64,000 nucleotides of DNA from a bacterium (GCA_025774245.1 JALGWI010000003.1:1-64000), one strand, 5' to 3'; positions 7,821 through 17,841 are shown, counted from the stretch's first letter. Numbers and translations are program-made. Notes: generated by a model not told the origin, from the letters alone.

Positions 7821-8800
7821 GTTCCCTCCCCGGCAGTGCCGGCGCGACCGTCGTCGGGCGCCCCGGACCCCTCCGTCGGATCCGCGTGTCCACGCGCCGC
7901 CTCGGTCACGTGTCTGAAGCTGTCGCTCACCCGGATGCTCATGGCTCCGAACGACCAGAGCCCGAGCCCCGTCACGATGAGTCCCGTCATGATGTGCGCG
8001 AGGATCATGACGGCCGTGACCTCGTCCAGTCCGTAGCCGAAGCCGATTGCGAAGATGACGACCATGACCGCCTCGTTGTGTCCGATCTGGGCCGGCGGGG
8101 TCGGCAGGATGTAGGACAAGGATATGAGAGTATACCCGAAAAGCACCTGCGCGAAAGGCACATCCATCGCGAAGGCCCTGAACACGCAGGAGAAGTAGAT
8201 GGCGTCGATGACGACCGCGAGGAGCGTGTATCCCACGAGCGGCCCGAGCGCCCTCGCGTTCTCCCTGGCGACCCCCATGCCGCTCACGAAGAGGGAGAGC
8301 CAGCTCTTGAACCTGTCGGCGACCCGCGCCGGGAGCCACGAGACCGTCGCCGAGAGGAAACGGGTCGTCGCCGCCTCGCTCCGGATCGCCATGACGAGGA
8401 GGAAGAGCGCGAGCGCGAAGACGGCGAGCACCGTGTAGACGAGCGTGGCCATGTATCCGTTCAGGTCGATCGAGAGCACCGGTATCAGGAGCACGACGAG
8501 GACGATCGACAGTAGCTCGAGGAGCTTGTCGACGAAGATCGTCGGCAGGCTCGTGGCAATCGGGACGCCCCTCAAGCGCTTCAGGAAGAACGCCTTCGCG
8601 ACCTCCCCCGCTCTGATCGGGATGATGTAGTTCAGGAAGTAGCCGGCCATGAGCATGGAGAAGCTCTCGGAGACCTTGACCTTCTGGACGGGCCTCAAGA
8701 CGAGGCGCCACCGGAGGCTGCGGACGACGTAGGCCGACACGTAGAGGACGGCCGCGAGGGCGAGCCAGCCGGGATCGACGCCGGCGATGAGCTGGCGCAC
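7817..8800 (-). CDS. YbhN/lysylphosphatidylglycerol-synthase-type multi-TM protein (possible flippase); N-terminus may be frameshifted
   Basis: A GTG start at 8800 gives 327 residues with about seven to eight transmembrane segments. Conserved family stretches are LRSLRWRLVLRPV near the N-terminus, GYFLNYIIPIRAGEVAKAF, IFVDKLLELLSIV and SYILPTPPAQIGHNEAV. This is the UPF0104/TIGR00374 family, related to the membrane part of MprF; members are suggested to flip or transport lipid intermediates. Upstream of 8800 the same frame continues as LLTIVLYGVDVG, which fits the family N-terminus, and is joined by a one-base frameshift to a well-placed GTG at 8856 (VKIALG, after GGGAG). The native protein probably starts at 8856. 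It would move a lipid-linked sugar or glycolipid across the membrane (inference). Confidence 0.8.
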   Translation of the reverse strand: MRQLIAGVDPGWLALAAVLYVSAYVVRSLRWRLVLRPVQKVKVSESFSMLMAGYFLNYIIPIRAGEVAKAFFLKRLRGVPIATSLPTIFVDKLLELLSIVLVVLLIPVLSIDLNGYMATLVYTVLAVFALALFLLVMAIRSEAATTRFLSATVSWLPARVADRFKSWLSLFVSGMGVARENARALGPLVGYTLLAVVIDAIYFSCVFRAFAMDVPFAQVLFGYTLISLSYILPTPPAQIGHNEAVMVVIFAIGFGYGLDEVTAVMILAHIMTGLIVTGLGLWSFGAMSIRVSDSFRHVTEAARGHADPTEGSGAPDDGRAGTAGEGT

Positions 8801-8857
8801 GCGTCCGACGTCGACGCCGTAGAGAACGATCGTCAGGAGCCGAGTGCGATCTTCACG

Positions 8858-9706
8858 TTACGGCTCACGCTCGTCCTTTCTCCGTGCGAGGATCCCGCGG
8901 TGGTGCGCGAAGAGCGCCCGGAACGGGAAGCGCTTCGCCTTCTCGATGAGGAAGTGGCGCGAGAGTCTCTCTTCCAGCGGCTCGCGCTTCGACGGGTCGA
9001 AGTACGGCAGGTTCTCGGCGGTCCACGTGTAGCGCTCGAGCCTCTTCGAGTCGCGGACGAACCGCTTGAGGAACGGCAGGAACGTGGCCGCGACCTCCTC
9101 GATCGGCGAATCGATGTCCGGCCACCAGGGCACGTCGACCAGGAAACGACCGACGACGTCGAAACCCCGGTCGCCCAGCATCCGGGCCACGCGCTTCGGG
9201 TCCATCATCGAGACGTCGCCGTGGCTCCACTCCTCTCCCGCGACCTTGTGGTGGAGGCGGTGGACGGGGTAGCCGTAGTTCAGGGTGTTCCCGACGAAGA
9301 CCAGCACGAATCGGGAGCTCGCGTCGCACATCTCGTCGACGAGCGCGCCCGGATCGGCGATCTGCGGAAGCGAGTTGAAGTTCCAGACGAGGTCGAACGA
9401 TCCGGGCTCGACGTGTAGGCCGCGGTCCGCCGAGTGGCGGATCGTCACGCGATCCCCGAGGCCGAGCTCGCGCCAGACGCGGCGCGCGAGGGCGACCTCG
9501 TCCGCGTCGGCGAGAACGAGTTCGACGGCGGCGCCCGCCTGAGCGAGCGGGATGCTGTTCAGGCCCCTGATCCCCGTGATCCCGTCGGTCGGTCCCTCGA
9601 GGACCCTCGCGATGGGGAAGCGCACGGCCAGATCCTCGAGGAGCCGCGCGACGGCGATCCTCTCGTAGGTCGTACCGAGTCCTGTGTCCCTGTCGATGGC
9701 CGGCAT
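8858..9706 (-). CDS. Class I SAM-dependent methyltransferase-like protein
   Basis: A 282-residue protein. RVLEGPTDGITGIRG followed by VELVLADADEVALARRVW resembles motif I and the acidic second strand of a Rossmann-fold methyltransferase. SFDLVWNFNSLPQIADPGAL matches motif IV (FDLV...L..) and FVLVFVGNTLNYGYPVHRLH resembles the region after the following helix. The C-terminal third, about residues 170-282, is rich in aromatic and basic residues (VDVPWWPDIDSP, RLERYTWTAENLPYFDPSKR) and is not a family I recognise. The usual E/DxGxGxG motif I is not canonical, so loss of methyl transfer cannot be excluded. It lies between the DUF362 gene (4 bp upstream) and the YbhN-like gene, its stop one base before the likely GTG of the latter. 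Confidence 0.7.
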   Translation of the reverse strand: MPAIDRDTGLGTTYERIAVARLLEDLAVRFPIARVLEGPTDGITGIRGLNSIPLAQAGAAVELVLADADEVALARRVWRELGLGDRVTIRHSADRGLHVEPGSFDLVWNFNSLPQIADPGALVDEMCDASSRFVLVFVGNTLNYGYPVHRLHHKVAGEEWSHGDVSMMDPKRVARMLGDRGFDVVGRFLVDVPWWPDIDSPIEEVAATFLPFLKRFVRDSKRLERYTWTAENLPYFDPSKREPLEERLSRHFLIEKAKRFPFRALFAHHRGILARRKDEREP

Positions 9707-9710
9707 GGGT

Positions 9711-10844
9711 CTAGAGCTTCCTCCTCATGGTCTCGGCGACGTCCCGCGCGGACGGCGGGCAGCCCGGGAAGTGGATGAGGCCCTCGCGTTCCGCCAGGTC
9801 CCGCGTGCACTTCCCGAGGCAGATGACGCGCCCGTCCGCGGAGGGCACCTTCGCCTCGCGTCCCTGGATGATGTGGAGCTTCCCGAAGAACCCCCAGTAG
9901 AGGAGTTTCGGGACGAGCGTGAACCAGTACCGTGGGTCGCGGATCGCCAGGTGCACGCCGGCGCTGAACGAGTCGATGCACATCGAGCAGGCCGTGCAGT
10001 CCCGCCAGGAGTAGATGTTCATCACCCTGCCGTACTCCTCGTTGGCGGGCTCGAACCTCACCTCCTCCGCTGTGCCGGTGATCTCCGGGTCGAGCGTTCC
10101 CAGACCTTCGCGTTCGGCGATGGCGAGGTGCGTGATCTCCCTCGGATCGAAGCCCATCAGGCGCGCCCCCGTCGCGTCGAGCTCGAGCATGTTCGTACCG
10201 ACGGCGAGGATCCCCGCGCGCTTCGTCTTTCCGTTCAGGGGACCGTCGCCCTCGAGCCCGACGATCCCGTCGAGGACGACGAGGCCGGGCGGCGCGAGCT
10301 TCGCCTGCTCGACGAGCGGCTCGTGGAGGCCGAGGTGGTGGTCGAGCTTCTTGTCCTCCTCCGAGAGCATCCCCTTGTGGTTCTTGATCGACAGCGTGAC
10401 CGTGGTGTAGCCGTGTGTCTTGAGCTTCGGGACGTTGACGTAGAGGTCGGCGTCCTCGAGGATCGCCGGTACGCCGAGCCTCCCGTACTTCCACTCGCGC
10501 TCGCGCCTCTCGGCCACGTTGAAGTTCAGGAGCTCGACGCCGAGCTCACCAGCCAGGGCCACGTAGCCGGTCTTCCGGAAGACCTCGTCGACGTCGAGGC
10601 CGACCCCCGGCCCGTCTGCGATCGTGATCCGCTCGATTCCCGCTGCCCGGAGGACCCGCACGACGGCCGTGACGACGGCCGGGTGCGTGACGATCGCGGT
10701 CTTCGGGGCGGCGGCGATGACGAGGTTCGGCTTGATCACGGCCGTGCGCTTCCCGCCGAGATCGACGCCGAGCGCTTCGATCCCCCTTCGAAGCGCCGCC
10801 TCGATCTCGCCGACGTCGTATCGATGGATCTGGTCGAGAAACAC
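9711..10844 (-). CDS. DUF362 iron-sulfur protein
   Basis: The reading begins about MFLDQIHRYDVGEIEAALRR. GTG at 10844 is chosen because it matches where the family usually begins; TTG at 10850, better spaced from GGGGAG, is the alternative. The DUF362 signature is clear: RTAVIKPNLVIAAAPKTAIV, ITIADGPGVGLDVDEVFRKTG, LYVNVPKLKTHGYTTVTLSI, KNHKGML, and GLVVLDGIVGLEGDGP. The C-terminal part has DCTACSMCIDSFSAGVH and a late cluster (CLGKCTRDLAEREG, FPGCPPSARD) that could hold an Fe-S cluster, unlike the standard two-cluster ferredoxin seen in many DUF362 proteins. The family has no agreed biochemical role; redox partner to the neighbouring radical SAM enzyme is my inference. It is 33 bases downstream of the radical SAM gene. 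Confidence 0.82.
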   Translation of the reverse strand: MFLDQIHRYDVGEIEAALRRGIEALGVDLGGKRTAVIKPNLVIAAAPKTAIVTHPAVVTAVVRVLRAAGIERITIADGPGVGLDVDEVFRKTGYVALAGELGVELLNFNVAERREREWKYGRLGVPAILEDADLYVNVPKLKTHGYTTVTLSIKNHKGMLSEEDKKLDHHLGLHEPLVEQAKLAPPGLVVLDGIVGLEGDGPLNGKTKRAGILAVGTNMLELDATGARLMGFDPREITHLAIAEREGLGTLDPEITGTAEEVRFEPANEEYGRVMNIYSWRDCTACSMCIDSFSAGVHLAIRDPRYWFTLVPKLLYWGFFGKLHIIQGREAKVPSADGRVICLGKCTRDLAEREGLIHFPGCPPSARDVAETMRRKL

Positions 10845-10876
10845 GGCCAAGGGTCTCAGTCTCCCCGCAAGTATGG

Positions 10877-11998
10877 TCAGGACGCTTCGCCGCGCCCGCC
10901 GTTCCGTTCCGCGGCGCCGCGTCCTCGCGCCGCCACCTCGACGGCCACGCCGGCGACCGTCGGGACGTGCATGAGCATGTTCGTGTAGCTCGCGTTCGCA
11001 AGCGGACAGGCGCAGCCCCCGGACCGCACCATCGCGCGGTCGCGCTCCGCCCTCTCGCCGAACCAGATCTTCCCGAAATCGTACCCGACGTCCCGGAGGT
11101 TCCCGAGCGGTTCCGCGCGGACGCAGCAGGACCACACGTCGCCGTCCGGGGCGATCTGGGCCGAGGCGGTCCCCGCGTAGCACGGTATGACCTGCCGCCC
11201 GGTGGCGAGGTAGCGCTTGACCAGCTCGTAGTAGCGGACCCGGAACGACTGCGTGATCCGCGAGATGCCGGAGTAGCTCCCTGCCTTGATCCGCTCGATG
11301 AGGAAGTCGACGGCCCTTCCGTAGGCCGCGGCGTCAGGCGTGACGCCGGCCCCCATGGTCTCGAGCTCGACCCGCTCCTCCGCGATCTCGGTGATGTACG
11401 AGTCGGGCGAGATCTCCTTCGTCACGTATTCGTAGATCCGGGGGATCCGCTCCACGTTGTGCACCGAGATGACCGTGTGGACGCCGACGGTCAGGTTCGG
11501 CGCGCCGAGGGCGCGAAGCGCCCGGTAGGTCGCGAGGGCACGATCGAAGTTCCCGGGGACGCCGCGGATCTCGTCGTGCCTCTCCCCGATCTCGTCGAGC
11601 GAGAGGTTCACGATCACCTGACTGTCGGGGCAGCCGGTCGTGATCTCCTCGACCATCGACGGGATCCTCTCGGTGAGGAGTCCGTTCGTCGGGATGTTGA
11701 TGATCCCGGGGCGGCCGTGCCGGTAGGCGCTCGTGCAGATCTCGGTCAGGTCCGATCTCAGAAACGGCTCGCCGCCGCTCATCGTGTACCAGTACGGGGC
11801 GCGGCCCATCGAGGCGAACGTGCGGTCGAACTCCTCCGCCGTGAACTCCTCCGCCTTCCTGTCGTAGACGTTGCAGGTCAGGCACCTGGAGTTGCACCGG
11901 TACGTGACGCTGACGGTCAGGTTGAGCGGCAGGAGCCGCGGACGGCCGGTCGCGCGCATCATCTTGTAGAGCGGGATCTTGGCGAGGATCTCGATCAT
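10877..11998 (-). CDS. Radical SAM enzyme with SPASM/twitch-like C-terminal cysteines
   Basis: The ATG at 11998 overlaps the stop of the GT2 gene (ATGA) and gives 373 residues. The CX3CX2C motif is in VTYRCNSRCLTCNVYDR (Cys residues bind the 4Fe-4S cluster), followed by YWYTMSGGEPFLRSDL, the GGEP SAM-binding motif, and NIPTNGLLTERIP. The C-terminal region has CYAGTASAQIAPDGDVWSCC, then GNLRDVGYDFGKIW and GGCACPL, which is the pattern of a SPASM or twitch auxiliary-cluster domain. Such enzymes carry out radical modification of peptides, sugars or lipids. The context is a glycan cluster, next to DUF362 and methyltransferase genes, with no obvious precursor peptide, so a sugar or lipid substrate seems more likely (inference). 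Confidence 0.85.
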   Translation of the reverse strand: MIEILAKIPLYKMMRATGRPRLLPLNLTVSVTYRCNSRCLTCNVYDRKAEEFTAEEFDRTFASMGRAPYWYTMSGGEPFLRSDLTEICTSAYRHGRPGIINIPTNGLLTERIPSMVEEITTGCPDSQVIVNLSLDEIGERHDEIRGVPGNFDRALATYRALRALGAPNLTVGVHTVISVHNVERIPRIYEYVTKEISPDSYITEIAEERVELETMGAGVTPDAAAYGRAVDFLIERIKAGSYSGISRITQSFRVRYYELVKRYLATGRQVIPCYAGTASAQIAPDGDVWSCCVRAEPLGNLRDVGYDFGKIWFGERAERDRAMVRSGGCACPLANASYTNMLMHVPTVAGVAVEVAARGRGAAERNGGRGEAS

Positions 11999-12927
11999 CG
12001 TGGACCTCGGGCGTCCGAGGGTGGGGCTTCGGAGCCCGCCTCCGCGTCTCCGAGGTTCTTGGTGGACTCGGCCACGTCCCAGGTGTAGGGGTTCCTCTTG
12101 AAGACGTGGTAGTCGATCACGCCGAGGAAGCGCCCGACGGTCTCGAGGAAGACGCCGCCCAGGGTCCAGAGGACGCTCCTCGGTCTCCACTCGAGATCGT
12201 CCAGCATCACGCGGAAGATGCCCCCCACATTCTTCGTGGAGACCTCGTACGACTGCTCCCTGGAGAGCCAGATGTGGCCGGCGTAGATGCGCCGGCGCTG
12301 CTTCAGGAAATCGCCGACGGTGTCGGCGCCCTTGTTGTAGACCGTCGCATCGGGGACGTACCGGAGGGTCTTTCCGCGCTCGACCACGATCGCTTCGATG
12401 CTCGCCTCGTCGACCGCCGTCTCCGCGGGAATCGCGCGCACGAAGGACCGGAAGGCGACCATCTCTCCGAGCTTGGGCGTCTTCAGGGCGAGGCGATGGT
12501 GCAGGCGCCAGAGCATGTGCACGACGAAGCCCATGAAGCGGCCGGGGTCGTCGACGGGAACAGGACGTGCACCGGTCATGCCCACGCCGTCGTCCGAGAA
12601 GGGAGCGAGCAGGCGTTCGACGCAATCGGGCGCCGGGAGCGTGTCGCCGCTCTCGAGGATGAAGAGGTCGGCGTCGGCCGATTCGAGGAAGAGGTTGATC
12701 GCCGAGGCCTTCCCCTCGCGCGACTCCTGCCGCACGAGTCGGATCCTCGGATCGCGGCCGCTCCAGTCTGCAACGATCTCGTCGGTGCGGTCGGTCGAGC
12801 CCGACGAGACGACGATGATCTGACGGATCTCCACGTTCTCGAGCTTCTGATCGACGAGGGCCCCGAGGAGCTTCCCGACGTTCCGCTCCTCGTTGTAGGC
12901 CATCACCCCGACACTCGCCGTCAGCAT
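11995..12927 (-). CDS. Glycosyltransferase family 2
   Basis: A 310-residue GT-A enzyme starting MLTASVGVMAYNEERNVGKL. The signature VSSGSTDRTDEIV, the basic loop RQESREGKASAINLFL and the metal site region LFILESGDTLPAPDCVERL are present; the usual DxD is replaced by ESGD in that position. Later come TGARPVPVDDPG and a long amphipathic region, RRRIYAGHIWLSREQSYEVS. The C-terminal part has one or two hydrophobic segments (VLWTLGGVFLETVGRFLGVI) that may associate with the membrane. It is 28 bases downstream of the phosphoesterase gene and overlaps the radical SAM gene, so it belongs to the same transcription unit. Donor and acceptor unknown. Confidence 0.82.
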   Translation of the reverse strand: MLTASVGVMAYNEERNVGKLLGALVDQKLENVEIRQIIVVSSGSTDRTDEIVADWSGRDPRIRLVRQESREGKASAINLFLESADADLFILESGDTLPAPDCVERLLAPFSDDGVGMTGARPVPVDDPGRFMGFVVHMLWRLHHRLALKTPKLGEMVAFRSFVRAIPAETAVDEASIEAIVVERGKTLRYVPDATVYNKGADTVGDFLKQRRRIYAGHIWLSREQSYEVSTKNVGGIFRVMLDDLEWRPRSVLWTLGGVFLETVGRFLGVIDYHVFKRNPYTWDVAESTKNLGDAEAGSEAPPSDARGPR

Positions 12928-12954
12928 GAGTCCTCCGCCCGCATCGAGCGAGCT

Positions 12955-13680
12955 TCACTGTCCGATGAGGAGTCGCTCGCCGAGAAAACGCGGCAGTCCG
13001 GCCTCGATGATCTTCCGGCTGGTCGTCTCGGCGTCGTACGTGGCGCGTTCGATCCGCAGGGTCTTGAGATCGGTGTCCAGGACGCCGAAGCTCGCTCTGG
13101 GATCCCTGTCGCGCGGCTGCCCGACGCTGCCCACGTTGATGAGGAACCGGGTGTCGTCGGACACGACGACCTCGCGGAGCACCAGCTCCCACACGCGCCC
13201 GGACTGCGTGGCGGAGATCATCGGCACGTGGGAGTGCCCGATCAGGCACATCTCCTGAGTGAACGTGGCGAACTCCGCCGCGGCCGCGCCTCGACTGAGC
13301 ACGTAGCGCCAGGCCGGCGGGTCGCCCGGCGACGCGTGCACGAGCAGGACGCCGTCGACCTCGGCCGTGTACGGGAGGTTCTGCAGGAACTCGACGTCCT
13401 CTTCCCGAAGCTGGTCCCGCGTCCACCTGATCGCCTCGGCCGCCCATTCGTTGAAGTAGGCCTCCTCGCCCCGGTCGACCGCGGCCTGGTCGTGATTCCC
13501 CTTGACCACGACCATCTCGCGCGAGCGAACGAGGTCGATGACCTCCACGGGATCCGGGCCGTACCCGACGACGTCGCCCAGACAGAGGATCCCGTCGGGG
13601 CACATCTCGCCGGCCGTCTCGAGCACCGCCTCGAGCGCCTCCAGGTTCCCGTGAATGTCACTGACGACGATGTATCTCAT
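12955..13680 (-). CDS. Calcineurin-like metallophosphoesterase (YfcE/MJ0936-type)
   Basis: The ATG at 13680 overlaps the nusB stop (ATGA) and gives 241 residues. All metal-binding blocks are visible: RYIVVSDIHGNLEALEAVL (D-x-H), LCLGDVVGYGPDPVEV (GD), VVVKGNHDQAA (GNHD), LLVHASPGDP, MCLIGHSHVPM (GHSH) and LINVGSVGQPRDRDPRAS. The GSVGQPRDxDPRAS ending is typical of the small cytosolic YfcE-like phosphodiesterases. The family hydrolyses phosphodiesters or phosphomonoesters with two metal ions; the natural substrate is unknown. It links nusB to the downstream glycan genes by overlapping or very short spacings, so they may be transcribed together. Confidence 0.87.
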   Translation of the reverse strand: MRYIVVSDIHGNLEALEAVLETAGEMCPDGILCLGDVVGYGPDPVEVIDLVRSREMVVVKGNHDQAAVDRGEEAYFNEWAAEAIRWTRDQLREEDVEFLQNLPYTAEVDGVLLVHASPGDPPAWRYVLSRGAAAAEFATFTQEMCLIGHSHVPMISATQSGRVWELVLREVVVSDDTRFLINVGSVGQPRDRDPRASFGVLDTDLKTLRIERATYDAETTSRKIIEAGLPRFLGERLLIGQ

Positions 13681-14120
13681 TCCGCCTCGCCTGCGTGTTC
13701 CGACTCCTGTCCGCCGCCGGCGCCGTCGGGCCGCGTTTCCCTCGCGATCCTGTCGAGAACTCCGTTGACGAACCTGCCGCACTCCTCCGAGCTGTACTTC
13801 CGGGCGCAGTCGACCGCCTCGTTGATGATCACACCGACGGGGGTACCGGGCGCGTGGACGAGCTCGAAGACCCCGATCCGGAGGATTGTCCGGTCGACGG
13901 CTCCCATGCGGGAGATCTCCCAGTGCTCGCTGGCGCTCGAGATGACGCGGTCGATCCCCTCGACGTCGGCGCGCACCCCCTCGACGATCTCGGTGGCGAA
14001 CTCGAGCGCACTGGGCCGTTCCTCCGAGATGTCGGGGATCGCGAGATCGGTGAGGCCGGTGACCTCCTCGCGATAGAGAAGCTTGAGGGCGAGCTCGCGG
14101 CCCTCCCTCCTTACACCCAT
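13677..14120 (-). CDS. nusB: Transcription antitermination factor NusB
   Basis: The ATG at 14120 gives 147 residues. MGVRREGRELALKLLYREEV is the typical RNA-binding N-terminus, and the C-terminal half IRMGAVDRTILRIGVFEL-type sequence, with GVIINEAVDCARKYSSEECG and RFVNGVLDRIA, is diagnostic of NusB. The role is binding boxA RNA with NusE (S10) for rRNA antitermination. The last 15 residues are low-complexity and polar (PDGAGGGQESEHAGEAE). It follows ribH by 23 bases, the very common ribH-nusB arrangement, and overlaps the next gene by 4 bases. Confidence 0.95.
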   Translation of the reverse strand: MGVRREGRELALKLLYREEVTGLTDLAIPDISEERPSALEFATEIVEGVRADVEGIDRVISSASEHWEISRMGAVDRTILRIGVFELVHAPGTPVGVIINEAVDCARKYSSEECGRFVNGVLDRIARETRPDGAGGGQESEHAGEAE

Positions 14121-14143
14121 GGCTGGCGTCTCCTCAAGTGAGG

Positions 14144-14611
14144 CTAGTCCATCTTCGCGTAGACGTCCGCCAGCTCCATCGCGGAAAGGGCGGCGTCCCA
14201 GCCCCTGTTCCCCGCTTTGGCTCCGGCGCGCTCGATCGCCTGCTCGAGGTTGTCGGCCGTGACGACGCCGAAGACCGTCGGCACACCGGTGTGGACCGAC
14301 GCGTTCGCGACACCCTTGGCGACCTCGGCCGCCACGTAATCGAAGTGCGGGGTCGCACCCCGGATGACAGCGCCCAAGCATACTACTGCATCGTACTTCC
14401 CGGCGTCACCCATTCTTTTGGCGACGGCCGGGATGTCGAAAGCCCCCGGAACCCAGACGATGGTGACGTCGTCGTCGTTCGCTCCGTGACGTCGCAGGCA
14501 GTCCATCGCGCCCTCGAGGAGACGGAGCGAGACGAACTCGTTGAAGCGCGAGACGACGATCCCGAACCGCTTCCCCTCACCGGTGATCTTGCCCTCGTAG
14601 ACCTTAGCCAT
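14144..14611 (-). CDS. ribH: 6,7-dimethyl-8-ribityllumazine synthase
   Basis: The ATG at 14611 gives 155 residues, the normal length of lumazine synthase. Conserved blocks are [79 protein letters not shown] and the [19 protein letters not shown] end with the catalytic-site residues. It condenses 3,4-dihydroxy-2-butanone 4-phosphate with 5-amino-6-ribitylamino-uracil, the penultimate step of riboflavin synthesis, usually as a 60-mer or pentamer. It overlaps the 3' end of ribBA by 8 bases. It lies under the FMN riboswitch at 17877-17993. Confidence 0.97.
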   Translation of the reverse strand: MAKVYEGKITGEGKRFGIVVSRFNEFVSLRLLEGAMDCLRRHGANDDDVTIVWVPGAFDIPAVAKRMGDAGKYDAVVCLGAVIRGATPHFDYVAAEVAKGVANASVHTGVPTVFGVVTADNLEQAIERAGAKAGNRGWDAALSAMELADVYAKMD

Positions 14612-15887
14612 GAGTCTTCCCCCTCTCCTTGTCGTCGGACTCTCTTGCTCCTTCGTCCCCCGCCACACCAACCTCGCACGAGTCGAAGTCGAGCAGGTGC
14701 CCGAGCTTGCACTGCTTCGTGGTGAGATACTTGAGGTTCGCGTCGGTCGGTGCCACCACGATCCCGACCCTCTCGACGATCGTCAGGCCGTGGCCCTCGA
14801 GGCCTACGACCTTCCTCGGGTTGTTCGTCAGGAGACGGATCCGTCGCACGCCCAGGTCGGCGAGGATCTGAGCTCCGAGCCCGTAGTCCCTGAGGTCCGC
14901 CGGGAACCCGAGCTCCTCGTTCGCCTCCACAGTGTCCCTTCCGCGGTCCTGAAGCTCGTAGGCCATGAGCTTGTTCCGAAGCCCGATCCCCCTCCCCTCC
15001 TGCCGCATGTAGAGGACGATCCCCTCGCCTTCCTTCTCGACCATCCGCATGGCGGCCGCCAGCTGGCTTCCGCAGTCGCAGCGAAGCGAACCGAAGATGT
15101 CGCCGGTCAGGCACTCCGAATGCACCCGGACGAGCACGTCCTTCTCGGCCGTCGGGTTCCCCTTGACCAGGGCGATGTGAAGGAGATCGTCGAGGTCGCT
15201 CTCGTAGAGGTGCAGGTCGAACTCCCCGTAGCGCGTCGGCAGCACGGTCCTGACGACCTTCCGCACGAGCTTCTCGGTCTTCTCGCGGTACTCGATGAGG
15301 GCTCGGACGCTGACGATCTTGAGGTCGAACCTGTCGGCCATCTCCTCCAGCTCAGGCATCCGCGCCATCGTTCCGTCTTCGCCCATGATCTCGCAGAGAA
15401 CGCCGGCAGGCTTGAGGCCCGCGAGCCGCGCAAGGTCGACCGCCGCCTCGGTGTGCCCCGCCCTCCGGAGCACGCCTCCCTCGCGGGCCCGAAGCGGGAA
15501 GATGTGTCCGGGGCGTCCGAGATCGTCGGGCCGCGTCTTCGGGTCGACCAGCGCGCGGATCGTCGCGGCGCGGTCGTGCGCGGAGATCCCGGTCGTCGTG
15601 CCCTCGACGGCGTCCACGGAGACCGCGAAGGCCGTTCCCATGATCGACGTGTTCTTGCCGACCATCGGGTGGAGATCGAGCTCGTCGAGCCGCTCTCCCG
15701 TCATCGGGACGCAGATGAGGCCGCGTCCCTCGCGAGAGATGAAGTTGATGTCGGCCGGCGTGACCTTCTCCGCCGCCATGATGAGATCGCCTTCGTTCTC
15801 CCGCGTCTCGTCGTCGACGACGATCATCATCTTCCCGTGGCTGATGTCCTCGATCGCCGACTCCACTGCAAGGATGCTGTCAATCAT
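14604..15887 (-). CDS. ribBA: Bifunctional 3,4-dihydroxy-2-butanone-4-phosphate synthase / GTP cyclohydrolase II
   Basis: A 427-residue fusion. Residues 1-205 are the RibB domain ([73 protein letters not shown]). Residues 210-400 are the RibA domain with [20 protein letters not shown], where the zinc-binding Cys residues lie, then [13 protein letters not shown] and [12 protein letters not shown]. Together they supply both substrates entering the lumazine branch, from ribulose 5-phosphate and GTP. The C-terminal 30 residues are charged and not conserved. It starts 5 bases after ribE, and ends within ribH. All conserved RibB and RibA active-site blocks appear intact. Confidence 0.97.
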   Translation of the reverse strand: MIDSILAVESAIEDISHGKMMIVVDDETRENEGDLIMAAEKVTPADINFISREGRGLICVPMTGERLDELDLHPMVGKNTSIMGTAFAVSVDAVEGTTTGISAHDRAATIRALVDPKTRPDDLGRPGHIFPLRAREGGVLRRAGHTEAAVDLARLAGLKPAGVLCEIMGEDGTMARMPELEEMADRFDLKIVSVRALIEYREKTEKLVRKVVRTVLPTRYGEFDLHLYESDLDDLLHIALVKGNPTAEKDVLVRVHSECLTGDIFGSLRCDCGSQLAAAMRMVEKEGEGIVLYMRQEGRGIGLRNKLMAYELQDRGRDTVEANEELGFPADLRDYGLGAQILADLGVRRIRLLTNNPRKVVGLEGHGLTIVERVGIVVAPTDANLKYLTTKQCKLGHLLDFDSCEVGVAGDEGARESDDKERGKTHG

Positions 15888-15892
15888 GTTCT

Positions 15893-16557
15893 CTACTCCA
15901 GGAATCCCAGTTCCTTGAGACGTTCGGCCGTGAGGCCGCTCTCTCTCCCGTCGCTCTCCCTCTCGCCGCCGTTGGTCGGCGCGCCGTCGCGCGCCCCGGA
16001 CGAGAGCTTCTCCTGGTGCTTCGCCATGATGTCGGTCTCGACGTTCGCGCGAGACCCGCTCCTGTAGGACCCGGCGATCGTCGCGCCGAGTGTTTCGGGG
16101 ATGAGGGCCACCCTGAGCAGCGTCCCCTCGATCCCGGCGACGGTGAGGCTCACGCCGTCGAGCGCGATCGAGCCGCGCGGCACGACGTGGCGAACGAGCG
16201 CGGGCGGAAGCTCGAAGGAGACCACCCGCCCGTTCGAGGTCGGCGCGACCGACGTGACGGTCGCGATCCCGTCGATGTGGCCGGTGACCACGTGCCCGCC
16301 CATCCTGTCGCCGAGCCGGAGCGCGCGCTCGAGATTGACAGGCGCGCCGGCCGTGAGCCTCCCGATCGTCGTCATCGCGAGCGTCTGCGCCACCGCCTCG
16401 ACCTCGAATCGCCGGGGCCCTGCCCGGACGACGGTGAGGCAGGCTCCGTTCACCGCCACGCTCTCACCGCGTTCCAGCTCCACCGCGAAGGGCGCGCGGA
16501 CGACGATCGTCGCGCCGTCGCCTTGCCGGCGGAGCGTCTCGACGGTGCCGCGCGTCT

Positions 16558-16576
<19 letters not shown>
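15893..16576 (-). CDS. ribE: Riboflavin synthase, alpha chain
   Basis: The GTG at 16576 gives 227 residues starting [12 protein letters not shown], the invariant MFTG(L/I)VE start of the family. The two tandem lumazine-binding barrels are visible: [13 protein letters not shown] with [20 protein letters not shown] in the first, and [17 protein letters not shown] with [15 protein letters not shown] in the second. The enzyme dismutates two lumazine molecules to riboflavin. It overlaps ribD by 19 bases. About 30 extra polar residues follow the second barrel and are unlikely to be catalytic. Confidence 0.96.
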
Positions 16577-17757
<1,181 letters not shown>

Positions 17758-17815
17758 CTTCCGTCACCTCTCGTGGCTCTCCGCCTCCGCCGTCGCACCC
17801 ACTGTCGCGGCCCAC

Positions 17816-17841
17816 GAAAACGCCCCGGATCTCTCCGGGGC
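17816..17841 (-). terminator. Intrinsic terminator of the FMN riboswitch expression platform
   Basis: On the minus strand, 36 bases after the aptamer, a perfect 7-bp stem CCCCGGA/TCCGGGG with a four-base GAGA loop is followed by CGTTTTCGT. It lies between the aptamer and the ribD start, the place expected for a transcription-terminating switch. A second self-complementary stretch GCTCGTC-GTC-GACGAGC just upstream shares bases with the terminator's flank and may be part of the competing fold. Confidence 0.8.

Noticed and set aside
8833-8856. In-frame TGA in the YbhN start as a selenocysteine codon
   Set aside because: Frame after the TGA does not continue the family sequence; a one-base shift does. 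No SECIS-like hairpin follows.
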